The notes beneath the pieces are model-generated. The model ran no database searches and was not told where the DNA came from. It saw only the letters and a list, made by a program, of their open reading frames with translations. From Leishmania donovani (lineage: Eukaryota; Euglenozoa; Kinetoplastea; Trypanosomatida; Trypanosomatidae), in the NCBI RefSeq assembly GCF_000227135.1, contig NC_018250.1, positions 231,501-295,500 of the forward strand: a stretch of DNA of 64,000 nt, in the 5' to 3' direction. Shown piece after piece: positions 63,966 through 64,000 of this stretch. Position 1 is the stretch's first letter. Every line of letters begins with the position of its first letter. The position numbers and the translations under genes were made by a program.

Positions 63966-64000
63966 NNNNNNNNNNNNNNNNNNNNNNNNNNNNNNNNNNN
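63966..64000. other. Assembly gap, runs off the window
   Basis: Run of N to the end of the window. Confidence 0.99.

Noticed and set aside
1..64000. A strand-switch region or convergent transcription units
   Set aside because: Every supported gene is on the minus strand, including both ends of the window.

Overview
The window looks like a draft chromosome segment of a trypanosomatid, most probably Leishmania. All ten well-supported intact protein genes, the broken genes and the retroelement remnants with a readable coding strand lie on the minus strand. Coding regions are intron-free and GC-rich with G/C-ending codons. Intergenic regions are 0.5-4.8 kb long and full of polypyrimidine tracts (purine tracts on the plus strand), GT/GA/TA microsatellites and A/T runs. 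Copies of a short degenerate retroposon resembling Leishmania SIDERs, plus ingi/L1Tc-type non-LTR remnants (DIRE-like), sit in the 3' flanks. This is the layout of one polycistronic transcription unit read from right to left. I see no strand switch, tRNA or telomere.

In transcription order (right to left): a DIRE-like zinc-finger/3'-end remnant (62.6-64 kb) and an old SIDER-like element (61.4-61.8 kb); UTP7/WDR46, an 18S rRNA processing WD40 protein (58.1-60.1 kb); a frame-broken gene faintly like BABAM1/MERIT40 (53.0-55.3 kb); two related small-N-terminus membrane proteins (49.3-50.1 and 44.9-46.1 kb); an ARM/HEAT-like protein (39.8-43.2 kb); a MYCBPAP-like cilium/flagellum protein (35.4-38.6 kb); an N-terminal-motor kinesin with an IQ motif (31.1-33.3 kb); a repeat-rich intergenic region with two assembly gaps (26.2-31.1 kb); ubiquitin-activating enzyme E1 (23.1-26.2 kb); a possible tiny broken gene (22.1-22.3 kb); a DIRE-like element with a recognisable but dead reverse transcriptase (19.9-22.0 kb, with a 623-base gap); a dolichyldiphosphatase-like PAP2 protein (18.8-19.6 kb); a metallo-beta-lactamase-fold hydrolase (14.6-15.7 kb); a small RanBP2-zinc-finger plus tRNA-binding-domain protein (13.5-14.0 kb); and a 3343-residue kelch protein (0.2-10.2 kb).

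The genes do not form one pathway, as is normal for trypanosomatid units; control is expected after transcription through 3'UTRs. For that reason the SIDER-like copies matter most as candidate regulatory sequence. Two of them are almost identical across 436 bases although 15.85 kb apart. At two gaps (27.45 kb and 62.96 kb) the sequence on both sides is an exact repeat, which points to unmerged contig ends rather than real duplications.

Nothing here is clearly a new biological system. The most unusual items are the zinc-finger/tRNA-binding fusion, the RNASEK-like paralogue pair with long unrelated tails, the Cys-for-His change in the hydrolase metal site, the broken vWA-like gene and the retroelement remnants.
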